Source of the DNA: Actinosynnema sp. ALI-1.44 | Lineage (GTDB): Bacteria; Actinomycetota; Actinomycetes; Mycobacteriales; Pseudonocardiaceae | DNA length: 64,000 nucleotides | Direction of reading: 5' to 3' | Assembly: GCF_001984155.1 (NCBI RefSeq) | Contig: NZ_MTQO01000048.1 | Span: 186,001 to 250,000, forward strand | Shown: positions 36,339 through 44,641 of the stretch, piece after piece | How the letters are laid out: the number at the start of each line of letters is the position of its first letter | Numbering within the stretch: position 1 is the first letter of the stretch | Translations under genes and position numbers: made by a program | Notes under the pieces: model-generated | Told to the model about the DNA's origin: nothing | Seen by the model: the letters and a program-made list of their open reading frames with translations, nothing else | Database searches by the model: none

Positions 36339-36908
36339 TCAGCGCCAGCGGAAATGCCACCGGCGCATACGGATCAACCCACGGGACAACTGCGGCAAAG
36401 TGCCCGGGATCCGCGGGCAGAACGACCGGTGTTCGTTCGCGACGACCAACGCGTGGTGCAACTCGGTCGGCGGCGCGGAGACCGACAGCATCATTTCCCG
36501 CGCACCCAGGACCACCAGCGTCGCGCCGAAGCGGTCCTCCCAGCTGCGCAGGATCGACGACATCCCCGGCCTGCCGAGCCGGGCGGGAACGTCGGCCGGG
36601 CGATTGGCCTCCACCAGGCCGAGGCGGTAGGCAGGACGCTTGTTGGCGATCATGACCGCGCCCGCGATGCCCGCCTCCGCCTGCGGGTCGTGCCGGTCCA
36701 CCGAACGCCGGGCCGCCTCCGGCGCGAAGGTGACGTCCCCGGGGACGCCGAGACCACCGGAAGGCACGAGCACCGGCCACAACCGGGTCCGGGGGTAGTC
36801 CGCGACCCGGTCGAGATACGCATGCGGATCGGACAGCACCGAGTCGGTCAACCAGATCTCCCCGTGCCAGCTGCCCAGCGCCGCCGGAGCGATCGTCATA
36901 GCCGTCAT
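36339..36908 (-). CDS. DUF4253-type protein under a LexA box
   Basis: A 189-residue soluble protein. The C-terminal half resembles DUF4253: RFGATLVVLGAREMMLSVSAPPTELHHALVVANEHRSFCP. The function of the family is unknown. The start at ATG 36908 follows GAGGGG at good spacing. A perfect LexA (SOS) box lies 15-30 bases upstream, overlapping the probable promoter, so the gene is likely DNA-damage inducible (inference). It reads away from the repeat hairpin and is downstream of xpb on the same strand, but is separated from it by 180 bases. Confidence 0.75.
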   Translation of the reverse strand: MTAMTIAPAALGSWHGEIWLTDSVLSDPHAYLDRVADYPRTRLWPVLVPSGGLGVPGDVTFAPEAARRSVDRHDPQAEAGIAGAVMIANKRPAYRLGLVEANRPADVPARLGRPGMSSILRSWEDRFGATLVVLGAREMMLSVSAPPTELHHALVVANEHRSFCPRIPGTLPQLSRGLIRMRRWHFRWR

Positions 36909-36923
36909 CGCGAACCCCTCGCC

Positions 36924-36939
36924 TCGAACGTGTGTTCGA
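36924..36939 (-). promoter_or_regulatory. LexA (SOS) box
   Basis: TCGAAC-GTGT-GTTCGA, an exact match to the Gram-positive/mycobacterial LexA consensus TCGAAC-N4-GTTCGA. It directly precedes the DUF4253 gene. A TATATT -10-like sequence on the minus strand adjoins it. Confidence 0.82.
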
Positions 36940-36996
36940 ATATAACGCTACTCGAGGGGTCCGACAATGCCGGCCCGCACGCCCACCCCCGACCCG

Positions 36997-37059
36997 GCTG
37001 TGCAACCAATGTGGCCTTCGTAGCGTTTTTCGCAACGAAGGCCACATTGGTTGCACAGC
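36997..37059. repeat. Large repeat hairpin (inverted copies of the 23-bp element)
   Basis: A forward copy of the 23-bp repeat (37002-37024, one mismatch) faces an inverted exact copy (37032-37054). With flanks they form a 29-bp stem (36997-37025 with 37031-37059), one A-A mismatch, and a loop of five T. It lies between xpb and the DUF4253 gene and might end xpb transcription, though no U-tract follows on that strand. Confidence 0.9.
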
Positions 37060-37088
37060 GGCAGCCGGGGTCGGGCGGGGCGGACGGG

Positions 37089-38750
37089 TCAGCCGACCTC
37101 CGGGACGGGTGGTCCGAGGAGGTCGTCGGCGTCGACGATCGTGTACGCGTAGCCCTGCTCGGCCAGGAAGCGCTGCCGGTGGGCGGCGTACTCCGTGTCC
37201 AGGGTGTCGCGGGACACCACCGAGTAGAAGTGCGCCTGGCGGCCGTCGCCCTTGGGGCGCAGGAGCCTGCCCAGGCGCTGCGCCTCTTCCTGGCGGGAGC
37301 CGAACGTGCCGGAGACCTGCACCGCCACCGACGCTTCCGGCAGGTCGATCGAGAAGTTCGCCACCTTCGAGACCACCAGGGTCGGCAGTTCGCCCCTGCG
37401 GAACGCGTCGAACAGCGCCTCTCGTTCCTTGTTCTTCGTCGAGCCCTGGATGATCGGGGCGTTCAGTTCCTCGCCGAGTTCGTCGAGTTGGTCCAGGTAC
37501 GCGCCGATCACGAGGGCGGGCTCGCCCGGGTGCCTGTCCAGGATGCTGCGGACGACCGGCAGCTTCGTCCGTGCCGTCGAGCAGATCTTGTAGCGCTCTT
37601 CCGGCTCGGCCGTCGCGTACTTCAGGCGTTCGGTGTCCGTCAGCGTCACGCGGACCTCGGTGCACTCGGCCGGGGCGATCCAGCCCTGCGCCTCGATGTC
37701 ACGCCATGGCACGTCGAAGCGCTTCGGGCCGATCAGGGAGAACACGTCTCCCTCGCGCCCATCCTCGCGGACCAGGGTGGCTGTCAGGCCGAGGCGGCGG
37801 CGGGACTGCAGGTCCGCCGTCATCCGGAAGACCGGCGCGGGCAGCAGGTGCACCTCGTCGTAGACGATCAGGCCCCAGTCGCGGGAGTCGAACAGCTCCA
37901 GGTGCCGGTACTCGCCCTTGGTCTTGCGGGTGATCACCTGGTACGTCGCGATGGTGACCGGCCGGATCTCCTTGCGCTCGCCGGAGTACTCGCCGATCTC
38001 GTCCTCGGTCAGCGAGGTCCGCGCGATCAGCTCGCGCTTCCACTGCCGCCCGGCCACGGTGTTCGTCACCAGGATCAACGTCGTCGCCTGTGCCTCGGCC
38101 ATCGCCGCGGCACCCACGAGGGTCTTGCCCGCGCCACACGGCAGCACCACGACCCCGGAGCCACCGGCCCAGAACGTCTGCGCCGCCATGCGCTGGTAGT
38201 CGCGCAGCTGCCAGCCTTCCTCCTCCAGCGCGATCGGGTGCGCCTCGCCGTCGACGTAGCCCGCCAGGTCCTCCGCGGGCCAGCCGACCTTCAACAACAC
38301 CTGCTTGAGACGGCCGCGCTCGCTCGGGTGCACCACCACGGTGTCGTCGTCGATCCGGGCGCCGAGCATCGGCGAGACCTTCTTGTTGCGCAGCACCTCC
38401 TCGAGCACCGCGCGGTCGGTCGCGTTCATCACCAGGCCGTGCGCCGGGTTGTGCAGCAGCTGCAACCTGCCGAACCTGCCCATCGTGTCGACGACGTCGA
38501 TCAGCAGCGGCTGCGGCACCGGGTACCGGGAGAACCGCGAGAGGGCGTCGACGACCTGCTCGGCGTCGTGCCCCGCGGCGCGGGCGTTCCACAACGCGAG
38601 CGGCGTCACCCGGTAGGTGTGCACGTGCTCCGGCGCTCGTTCCAGCTCGGCGAACGGCGCGATGGCCATCCGTGCCTCACCGGACTGTGGATGGTCGACT
38701 TCGAGCAGCAGCGTCTTGTCGGACTGCACGATCAACGGGCCGTCGGTCAC
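37089..38750 (-). CDS. ercc3: XPB/Ercc3-type DNA helicase
   Basis: SF2 3'-5' DNA helicase, the bacterial XPB, similar to M. tuberculosis Rv0861c. 553 residues from GTG 38750 (TDGPLIVQSDKTLLLEVDHP). An N-terminal damage-recognition-like domain occupies ~1-180. Then come the helicase motifs: Q-motif/LRDYQ, Walker A LPCGAGKTL, DEVH box VYDEVHLL, LTATLVRED, and motif VI EEAQRLGRLLRPKG. The RED motif (REDGRE) is present. It is implicated in nucleotide-excision-type repair. A TTG 38762 abuts its GAGGAG too closely to be preferred. Confidence 0.94.
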   Translation of the reverse strand: MTDGPLIVQSDKTLLLEVDHPQSGEARMAIAPFAELERAPEHVHTYRVTPLALWNARAAGHDAEQVVDALSRFSRYPVPQPLLIDVVDTMGRFGRLQLLHNPAHGLVMNATDRAVLEEVLRNKKVSPMLGARIDDDTVVVHPSERGRLKQVLLKVGWPAEDLAGYVDGEAHPIALEEEGWQLRDYQRMAAQTFWAGGSGVVVLPCGAGKTLVGAAAMAEAQATTLILVTNTVAGRQWKRELIARTSLTEDEIGEYSGERKEIRPVTIATYQVITRKTKGEYRHLELFDSRDWGLIVYDEVHLLPAPVFRMTADLQSRRRLGLTATLVREDGREGDVFSLIGPKRFDVPWRDIEAQGWIAPAECTEVRVTLTDTERLKYATAEPEERYKICSTARTKLPVVRSILDRHPGEPALVIGAYLDQLDELGEELNAPIIQGSTKNKEREALFDAFRRGELPTLVVSKVANFSIDLPEASVAVQVSGTFGSRQEEAQRLGRLLRPKGDGRQAHFYSVVSRDTLDTEYAAHRQRFLAEQGYAYTIVDADDLLGPPVPEVG

Positions 38751-38896
38751 TGTGTCAAACAACTCCTCATCCGCGGGACCTCCCCCAGTGTGCCAACACC
38801 GTGACCACCGGCAAAAATCCCGGCCATTCCGCCATGGCGAACGCGACCCGCCGGGTACGGTTGCCCCGAATCAAGGCCGATCAAGCTGGGGAAACG

Positions 38897-39649
38897 ATGA
38901 CTTATCCACCGCAGGGGCACTACCCGTCGCCGCAGGGCTACCCACACCAGCCACAGCAGCCCTACCCGCCACAGCAGTACCCGCCGCCCCAGTACCCGGC
39001 ACCCCAGTACCAGGCGCCCCAGCAGCAGTTCCCGCCGCCGTCGGACCCTGGCGGGTTCCCCCAGCAGCAGTACCAGCCGCCGGGTGGCGGCTTCCCGCCC
39101 CAGAACACGCCACCGGGCCCGCCGCCGAACCTCCCGCCGCCGCTGCCGAAGAAGAGCGGCGGCCGCAAGGTCGTCGGCGGTGTCATCGCGCTCGGCGTCG
39201 TCGGCCTGATCATCTTCGGGATCGTCAACTGGGGCACCGGCGCGGCGTCCGCCGAGGCGGGTGACTGCATCAAGGTCGTGAAGGCGAGCAGCGCGGACGC
39301 CGAGAAGGCCGACTGCACCACCCAGGAGGCCGTCTACAAGGTGGCCAAGAAACTGGACAGCTCGTCGGACCTGTGCCCGAAGGGCGACTACACCGAGTGG
39401 ACCCGGCGCAGCCGCCGCGACACGATGAAGCTCTGCCTGATGCTCAACGCCAAGGAAGGCGACTGCTTCAAGATCTCCAGCGGCGCCGGCAACCAGGCGG
39501 ACGAACGCTCCCCCTGCGGCGGCTCGGCGGTCAAGGTGGCCAAGGTCGTGAGCGGCAAGGCGGACGCGTCCGCGTGCGGGAAGGGCAAGGGCAACATGGC
39601 CGCCGTCTACTCGGAGCCGGCCACGACTTTGTGCCTGGCTCGTAGTTAG
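38897..39649 (+). CDS. Pro/Gln-rich membrane protein of LppU/SCO3897 type
   Basis: A 250-residue protein. Residues 1-85 are a disordered Pro/Tyr/Gln-rich N-terminus with repeated PQQ/YPPP units. A transmembrane helix follows at ~96-115 (VVGGVIALGVVGLIIFGIV). The extracellular domain holds eight spaced cysteines (GDCIKV, ADCTTQ, DLCPKG, LCLML, GDCFKI, SPCGG, SACGKG, TLCLA), likely four disulfides. This matches the actinobacterial LppU/SCO3897 type with unknown function. ATG 38897 follows GGGGAAACG. It is divergent from xpb. Confidence 0.75.
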   Translation: MTYPPQGHYPSPQGYPHQPQQPYPPQQYPPPQYPAPQYQAPQQQFPPPSDPGGFPQQQYQPPGGGFPPQNTPPGPPPNLPPPLPKKSGGRKVVGGVIALGVVGLIIFGIVNWGTGAASAEAGDCIKVVKASSADAEKADCTTQEAVYKVAKKLDSSSDLCPKGDYTEWTRRSRRDTMKLCLMLNAKEGDCFKISSGAGNQADERSPCGGSAVKVAKVVSGKADASACGKGKGNMAAVYSEPATTLCLARS

Positions 39650-39708
39650 CTGTCACATCACCGCTGCGTCAGGGCTCATGGGTGTGTACACCTGATGAGG
39701 AGGACATG

Positions 39709-40068
39709 ATGCAGTTCGTTTTGGTGGTCCACCACGGCACGTACCCGTTGCCCGGCACGCCGGGCGCGGAGACGATTTCGATGGAGGACGCGAAGGCGGC
39801 CCGAGCCGACTGGGCGGTCGTCAGCTCGATGGCGAACGTGACCGGCGGGCCGCCGTTGGGCCTGCCGAAGGACGCGACGACCGTCCGGGTCGAGAACGGA
39901 TCGACCGTTCGGACCGAGGGACCGTTCCTCGACGCCACGAGCGCGGTGGGCGGATTCCTCACCGTCGAGGCGGAGGACCTGGCAGCCGCGGTCGCGATCG
40001 CGGCCCAGATCCCGCAGGCGCGTCTGGGTGGCGCGGTGGAGGTGCGGAAGATCGCCAAGTACTGGTGA
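39709..40068 (+). CDS. YCII-related (DGPF-type) protein
   Basis: A 119-residue dimeric alpha-beta barrel of the YCII family. It carries a conserved TEGPFLDATSAVGGF segment (the DGPF motif region) and a C-terminal VEVRKIAKYW. ATG 39709 is placed 5 bases from GAGGAGG; ATG 39706 is too close. Such proteins are frequently next to ECF sigma factors. Here the SigJ-like gene is convergent, with a terminator between. Confidence 0.85.
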   Translation: MQFVLVVHHGTYPLPGTPGAETISMEDAKAARADWAVVSSMANVTGGPPLGLPKDATTVRVENGSTVRTEGPFLDATSAVGGFLTVEAEDLAAAVAIAAQIPQARLGGAVEVRKIAKYW

Positions 40069-40077
40069 CGAGAGCCG

Positions 40078-40101
40078 GGGGCCCGGCGTGTGCCGGGCCC
40101 C
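40078..40101. terminator. Bidirectional terminator
   Basis: GGGGCCCGGC (40078-40087) pairs perfectly with GCCGGGCCCC (40092-40101), with a GTGT loop. It lies between the convergent YCII and sigma factor genes. Confidence 0.75.
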
Positions 40102-40104
40102 TGT

Positions 40105-40980
40105 TCACCCGGTCCGGTCCACAGCGGACGCGGCGTCCCGCACGCGGTCGGTGTCGTGGATGACGTCGATCCGGGCGATCCGGTCGTCGGCGACGGTGAA
40201 AGCCATCACCGAGTACGGCCGTCCGTCGCGGGAGATCAAGGCCCCGATCACGCCGTTGACGAGGATGGGACGCAGTTGGCCGCCGCGAGGGACGCGAGTC
40301 TGCTCGGCGACAGCCGCCGCACCACGCACGACAGTCGCGGGCTGGGCGGCGCCGAAGTCGGTCCGCAGCACGACTTCCGGGTCGAGAACCCGGACGAGGG
40401 CGTCGAAATCCGCCGTCCGCGCGGCGGCGTAGAAGGCTTCGACCACCTTCCGCTGACGCGCCAGGTCCGGCTCGGCCCGCGGGACGTCGGCACCGTGCAC
40501 GCGGCGCCGGGCCCGGCTGGCGAGCTGCCGCGTGGCGGCGGGGGTACGGCCGACGATCCCGGCGATCTCACCGAAGGGCACGTCGAACATGTCGTGCAGC
40601 ACGAACGCCAACCGCTCCCCGGGAGTGAGCTGTTCGAGCACGACCAGCAACGCCAGGCCGACCGAATCGGCCAGCAGCATCTCCTGCTCGGGGTCGAGCT
40701 CGCCGCCGGAGACAAGCAGGTCCGGCAGGTGCTCGGCCAACGGGTCCTCCCGGCGGCGCCGCCGGGAACGCCACTGGTGCAAGCACTCCCGCGCGACGAC
40801 CGTGGTCAGCCAGCCACCGAGGTTGTCGATCTGTTCCGAACCGGCCCGGCTCAGCCGCAGCCACGCGTCCTGCACCGCGTCGTCGGCCTCCGCCACCGAA
40901 CCCAGCATCCGGTAGGCCACGGCACGCAGCCGCGGCCGCTCCTGTTCGAAACGATCGGCCAGCCACTCGGTCTCGTCCAT
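40105..40980 (-). CDS. ECF sigma factor, SigJ/ECF41-like, with SnoaL-like C-terminus
   Basis: A 291-residue extracytoplasmic-function sigma factor. Region 2 lies at ~10-75 (RLRAVAYRMLGSVAEADDAVQDAWLRLS). Region 4 lies at ~110-165 (LEQLTPGERLAFVLHDMFDVPFGEIAGIVGRTPAATRQLASRARRR). A C-terminal SnoaL/NTF2-like domain (~175-285, VEAFYAAARTADFDALVRVLDPEVVL) replaces a separate anti-sigma factor, as in ECF41/SigJ proteins, where it tunes activity. No anti-sigma gene adjoins it. Confidence 0.92.
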   Translation of the reverse strand: MDETEWLADRFEQERPRLRAVAYRMLGSVAEADDAVQDAWLRLSRAGSEQIDNLGGWLTTVVARECLHQWRSRRRRREDPLAEHLPDLLVSGGELDPEQEMLLADSVGLALLVVLEQLTPGERLAFVLHDMFDVPFGEIAGIVGRTPAATRQLASRARRRVHGADVPRAEPDLARQRKVVEAFYAAARTADFDALVRVLDPEVVLRTDFGAAQPATVVRGAAAVAEQTRVPRGGQLRPILVNGVIGALISRDGRPYSVMAFTVADDRIARIDVIHDTDRVRDAASAVDRTG

Positions 40981-41045
40981 CGGTCACACCATCCTGTCGT
41001 CGAGGCTCACCTGGGATGAGCCCGCGGACATGTCCGATGTGACAG

Positions 41046-41483
41046 TTAGTCCGCGATGTCCGCGTGCGCGACGACTTTGGTGATCCTGCCGCGCACCAAC
41101 AGTTCACCGGGCACAGCGTTTCGCTTGCCGTACGCGTCCGCCTTGTCCTCACCCATGTAACGGGCGGCCAGCTTCGTCGCCCAGACCAGCGACTCGTCGA
41201 GGTCCTCGGAGATGACGGCCTCGGCCTGGATGATCACGTAGGAGTACGGCGGCTCGGCCACGTCGACGCACAGCGAGAACCTCGGGTCACGCCGCAGCGC
41301 CTTGCCCTTGGTCGTGTTCGCGCCGGTGTTGAAGACGATCTCGTCGTGGCCGTCCTGCTCGTTGAGCAGGAACCAGATCGGGGCGACGTGCGCCGCGCCG
41401 TTGGCCCGGACGGTGGCGAGCTTGCCCGTGCGGGTGCCTTCGGAGGCGAAGGCCCACCACTGCTCCCGTGACATGGAGTACAT
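41046..41483 (-). CDS. PPOX-class (F420/FMN) flavin-binding protein
   Basis: A 145-residue split-barrel protein of the pyridoxamine-phosphate-oxidase-like class, similar to Rv1155-type F420- or FMN-binding oxidoreductases: GKLATVRANGAAHVAPIWFLL, VFNTGANTTKGKALRRDPRFSLCVDVAEPPYSYV. Start ATG 41483 (ATG 41474 also possible). Function in detail is unknown; it may reduce quinones or xenobiotics. It is divergent from coxS, with the 24-bp palindrome between. Confidence 0.85.
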   Translation of the reverse strand: MYSMSREQWWAFASEGTRTGKLATVRANGAAHVAPIWFLLNEQDGHDEIVFNTGANTTKGKALRRDPRFSLCVDVAEPPYSYVIIQAEAVISEDLDESLVWATKLAARYMGEDKADAYGKRNAVPGELLVRGRITKVVAHADIAD

Positions 41484-41632
41484 GTTCCGGCACGCTACCC
41501 CCGGCTCGCCGACTACGACATTCGGCCGATTTGATCCGCGAACACGGCAGGAAAGGCTCTCCCGATCCGCGGATAGGGAACTTGATCGACTCGGGGTTGA
41601 TTGACCGCGCAATCGGTAGCAGTCTCGAACGG

Positions 41633-41656
41633 GTGTGAGCGTGATCACGCTCACAC
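41633..41656. promoter_or_regulatory. Perfect 24-bp palindrome before the cox operon
   Basis: GTGTGAGCGTGA (41633-41644) is followed immediately by its exact reverse complement (41645-41656). It is centred 52 bases before the coxS ATG, in the gap shared with the divergent PPOX gene. This length of perfect symmetry strongly suggests an operator. Confidence 0.8.
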
Positions 41657-41696
41657 GCGTTCCCGAGCCCACCACCGAGCCAGCGTTGGAGGCGCT

Positions 41697-42272
41697 ATGC
41701 GGATCACCGTCGGCGTCGACGGGACCAGGTACACGGACGATGTCGAGCCCCGCATGTTGCTCGTGCACTACTTGCGCGAGCGGCTCGGCAAAACCGGAAC
41801 CGTGGTCGGATGCGACACCAGCAACTGCGGGGCTTGTACCGTGCATCTGGACGGGCACAGCGTGAAGTCCTGCTCCGTCCTCGCGGTCCAGGCCGACGGC
41901 AGCGAGGTCACCACCATCGAAGGACTGGCCCGCGACGGCCGGATGCACCCCGTTCAACAGGCCTTCCGCGACAACCACGCGTTGCAGTGCGGCTTCTGCA
42001 CCCCCGGCATGATCATGCAGGCGATCGACCTGTTGGCCGACGACCCCGACCCCGACGACAACGCCGTGCGGCACGGCCTCGAGGGAAACCTCTGCCGGTG
42101 CACCGGTTACCAGAACATCGTGCGCGCGGTGCGTGACGCCGCGTCGAAGATGGCGCCCGGCGCGGGTCCCGCCGCCGAGCAGGTCGCAGAGCCGACGCTC
42201 GACCCCGCAAGCAGGTCTTCGGACGCTGACATCAGCGCGCCCGCCCCGAGCCACACGGGAGGCGGTAGCTGA
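41697..42272 (+). CDS. coxS: Molybdenum hydroxylase [2Fe-2S] subunit (CoxS-like)
   Basis: A 191-residue iron-sulfur subunit of a xanthine-oxidase-family enzyme. The plant-type ferredoxin cluster ligands are in [16 protein letters not shown]; the second cluster lies in CGFCTPGM and CRCTGYQNI. The family normally ends near residue 160; a Pro/Ser-rich tail of ~35 residues is added here. ATG 41697 follows GGAGG. It transfers electrons between the MoCo and FAD subunits encoded downstream, and is co-translated with coxL (TGATG overlap). Confidence 0.94.
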   Translation: MRITVGVDGTRYTDDVEPRMLLVHYLRERLGKTGTVVGCDTSNCGACTVHLDGHSVKSCSVLAVQADGSEVTTIEGLARDGRMHPVQQAFRDNHALQCGFCTPGMIMQAIDLLADDPDPDDNAVRHGLEGNLCRCTGYQNIVRAVRDAASKMAPGAGPAAEQVAEPTLDPASRSSDADISAPAPSHTGGGS

Positions 42273-44641
42273 TGACCGCCACCGCCGAGCCTGAAGTAGG
42301 CAAGGCCCGTCTGCGCAAGGAAGACGAGCGTCTGGTCACCGGCCGCACCCGGTGGACCGACAACATCACGCTGCCCGGCATGCTGCACCTCGCTGTGCTG
42401 CGCAGTCCATTGGCGCATGCGCGGATCGCCGAGATCGACACGTCCGCGGCCCGCGAGATGCCCGGCGTCATCGCGGTGTTCACGGCGAAGGACCTCGACC
42501 CTGCCAGGGAGATCGGCCTGCCGTGCGCATGGCCCGTCACCCCGGACATGAAGCACCCGAGGCGACCGGTTCTCGCCGCCGACAAGGTGAACTTCGCCGG
42601 TGAGGGCGTCGCTGTCGTGGCCGCGCGCAGTGCCGCCGAGGCTCAGGACGCGCTCGAAGCCATCGACGTCGAGTACGAGGACCTGCCGGTCGTCCTGGAC
42701 ATGGAAGCCGCGCTCGCCGAGGGCACGACCGTGATCCACGAAGACCTCGGCACGAACGAGAACGCCGTGTGGGTCTTCGACTCGGGCGAAGCCGGGACCG
42801 GCGGCGACGTCCAGCAGGCCATCACGGACGCCGAGGTCACGGTCACCCGCCGGTTCCGCCAGCAACGCCTGGTCCCGGCGTTCATGGAGCCACGCGCGAC
42901 CGTCGTCGACCCGACCGGGCCGCAGCTGACAGTCTGGTCGTCCACCCAGATCCCGCACATCCTGCGCGTGATGACCGCGTTGACCCTCGGCCTGCCCGAG
43001 CACAAGCTGCGGGTGATCGCGCCGGACGTCGGCGGCGGCTTCGGCGGCAAGATCGGCGTGCTGCCCGAGGAACTGATGACCCTCCTGGTCGCGCGGAAGC
43101 TCGGCAAACCGGTGAAGTGGAACGAAAGCCGGTCGGACTGCATGGCCACCGCACACCACGGCCGCGACCAGATCCAGGACATCACCATCACCGCGACGCG
43201 CGACGGCACGATCACCGGGCTGAAAGTGGACCTGCTGGCCGACATGGGCGCGTACCTCGGCGTGGTCGCGCCGGGTGTGCCGCTGCTCGGCGCGTTCATG
43301 TTCAACGCCATCTACAAGATCCCGTCGTACCGGTTCGCGTGCACCAACGTGTTCACCAACAAGACGATCACCGACGCCTACCGCGGTGCCGGGCGTCCCG
43401 AGGCCACGTTCGCGATCGAACGGATCATGGACGAGCTCGCCGTCGAACTCGACATGGACCCGTTGGCGTTGCGGGAGAAGAACTGGATCAAGCACGAGGA
43501 GTTCCCGTACACCACGGTCGCCGGCCTGACGTACGACTCCGGCAACTACGAAGCCGCGACCGAACGCGCCAAGCAGCTGTTCGACTACGACGGTCTGCGG
43601 CGTGAGCAGGAAGCACGCCGGGCATCCAACGACCCCGTCCAACTGGGGATCGGCATCTCGACGTACACCGAGATGTGCGGCCTCGCGCCGTCCCGCGTCC
43701 TCGGCTCGTTGGCCTACGGCGCGGGCGGTTGGGAGCACGCGGCGATCCGCATGCTGCCCACGGGCAAGGTCGAGGTCGTCACCGGGTCGTCCGCGCACGG
43801 GCAGGGCCACGAGACGGCGTGGAGCCAGATCGTCGCCGACCAACTGGGTGTCCCGTTCGAGGACATCGAAGTGCTGCACGGCGACACGCAGTTCTCACCG
43901 AGGGGCATGGACACGTACGGGTCCCGTTCCCTCACAGTCGGCGGGACAGCTCTTGTCCTTGCCGCACACAGGGTTCTCGACAAGGCGAAACCGGTCGCGG
44001 CGCACCTTCTCGAGTGCGCGGTCGACGACATCGAGTTCGCCGGTGGCAAGTTCGCCGTCAAGGGCACGGACAAGTCGGTCGGCATCCAGGACGTGGCACT
44101 GGCCGTGTTCGCCGCGCACGACCTGCCGGACGGCTACGAGGCGAACCTGGACTCCGACGCCACGTTCGACCCGGACAACTTCTCGTATCCCCACGGGACG
44201 CACCTGTGTGCGACCGAAGTGGACACCGAGACCGGTCGCGTGTCGATCCGGTCGTACGTGTGCGTCGACGACGTCGGCAAAGTCGTCAACCCGTTGATCG
44301 TCGAAGGCCAGGTGCACGGCGGCCTCGCGCAGGGCATCGCGCAGGCCCTGTACGAAGAGGCTGTCCATGACGAGAGTGGAACGTTGACCTCGGGCACGTT
44401 CGCGGACTACCACCTGCCGTCCGCGGCGGACCTGCCGACGTTCGTGACCGATCGGACCGAGACGCCGTCGACGACGAACCCGTTGGGCGTCAAGGGCGTC
44501 GGCGAGGCGGGCACGATCGCGTCCACGCCCGCGGTGGTGAACGCGATCGTCGACGCGCTGCGGCACATGGGCGTCGCCGACGTCGAGATGCCGTGCTCGC
44601 CGATGCGTGTGTGGCAGGCGATCCAGGGAGGTGCGCGGTGA
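42272..44641 (+). CDS. coxL: Molybdenum hydroxylase catalytic subunit, form II CoxL-like
   Basis: A 789-residue MoCo-containing large subunit. The active-site loop reads AYRGAGRPE, the form II signature. True aerobic CO dehydrogenase (form I) has AYXCSFR, so CO oxidation is not expected; aldehydes, xanthine or heteroaromatic compounds are more likely. Other family marks: GGGFGGK, TGSSAHGQGHETAWSQI, and the catalytic Glu within GVKGVGEAGTIA near the end. It overlaps coxS by 1 base and coxM by 4 bases. MoCo would come from the moa genes 26 kb upstream and elsewhere. Confidence 0.95.
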   Translation: MTATAEPEVGKARLRKEDERLVTGRTRWTDNITLPGMLHLAVLRSPLAHARIAEIDTSAAREMPGVIAVFTAKDLDPAREIGLPCAWPVTPDMKHPRRPVLAADKVNFAGEGVAVVAARSAAEAQDALEAIDVEYEDLPVVLDMEAALAEGTTVIHEDLGTNENAVWVFDSGEAGTGGDVQQAITDAEVTVTRRFRQQRLVPAFMEPRATVVDPTGPQLTVWSSTQIPHILRVMTALTLGLPEHKLRVIAPDVGGGFGGKIGVLPEELMTLLVARKLGKPVKWNESRSDCMATAHHGRDQIQDITITATRDGTITGLKVDLLADMGAYLGVVAPGVPLLGAFMFNAIYKIPSYRFACTNVFTNKTITDAYRGAGRPEATFAIERIMDELAVELDMDPLALREKNWIKHEEFPYTTVAGLTYDSGNYEAATERAKQLFDYDGLRREQEARRASNDPVQLGIGISTYTEMCGLAPSRVLGSLAYGAGGWEHAAIRMLPTGKVEVVTGSSAHGQGHETAWSQIVADQLGVPFEDIEVLHGDTQFSPRGMDTYGSRSLTVGGTALVLAAHRVLDKAKPVAAHLLECAVDDIEFAGGKFAVKGTDKSVGIQDVALAVFAAHDLPDGYEANLDSDATFDPDNFSYPHGTHLCATEVDTETGRVSIRSYVCVDDVGKVVNPLIVEGQVHGGLAQGIAQALYEEAVHDESGTLTSGTFADYHLPSAADLPTFVTDRTETPSTTNPLGVKGVGEAGTIASTPAVVNAIVDALRHMGVADVEMPCSPMRVWQAIQGGAR

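Noticed and set aside
41046-42254. 402-residue minus-strand ORF covering the PPOX gene and coxS
   Set aside because: Only the final 145 residues are PPOX-like; the rest is the reverse shadow of coxS.
42272-44641. True aerobic carbon monoxide dehydrogenase
   Set aside because: The active-site loop is AYRGAGR (form II), not the AYXCSFR of form I CO dehydrogenase.
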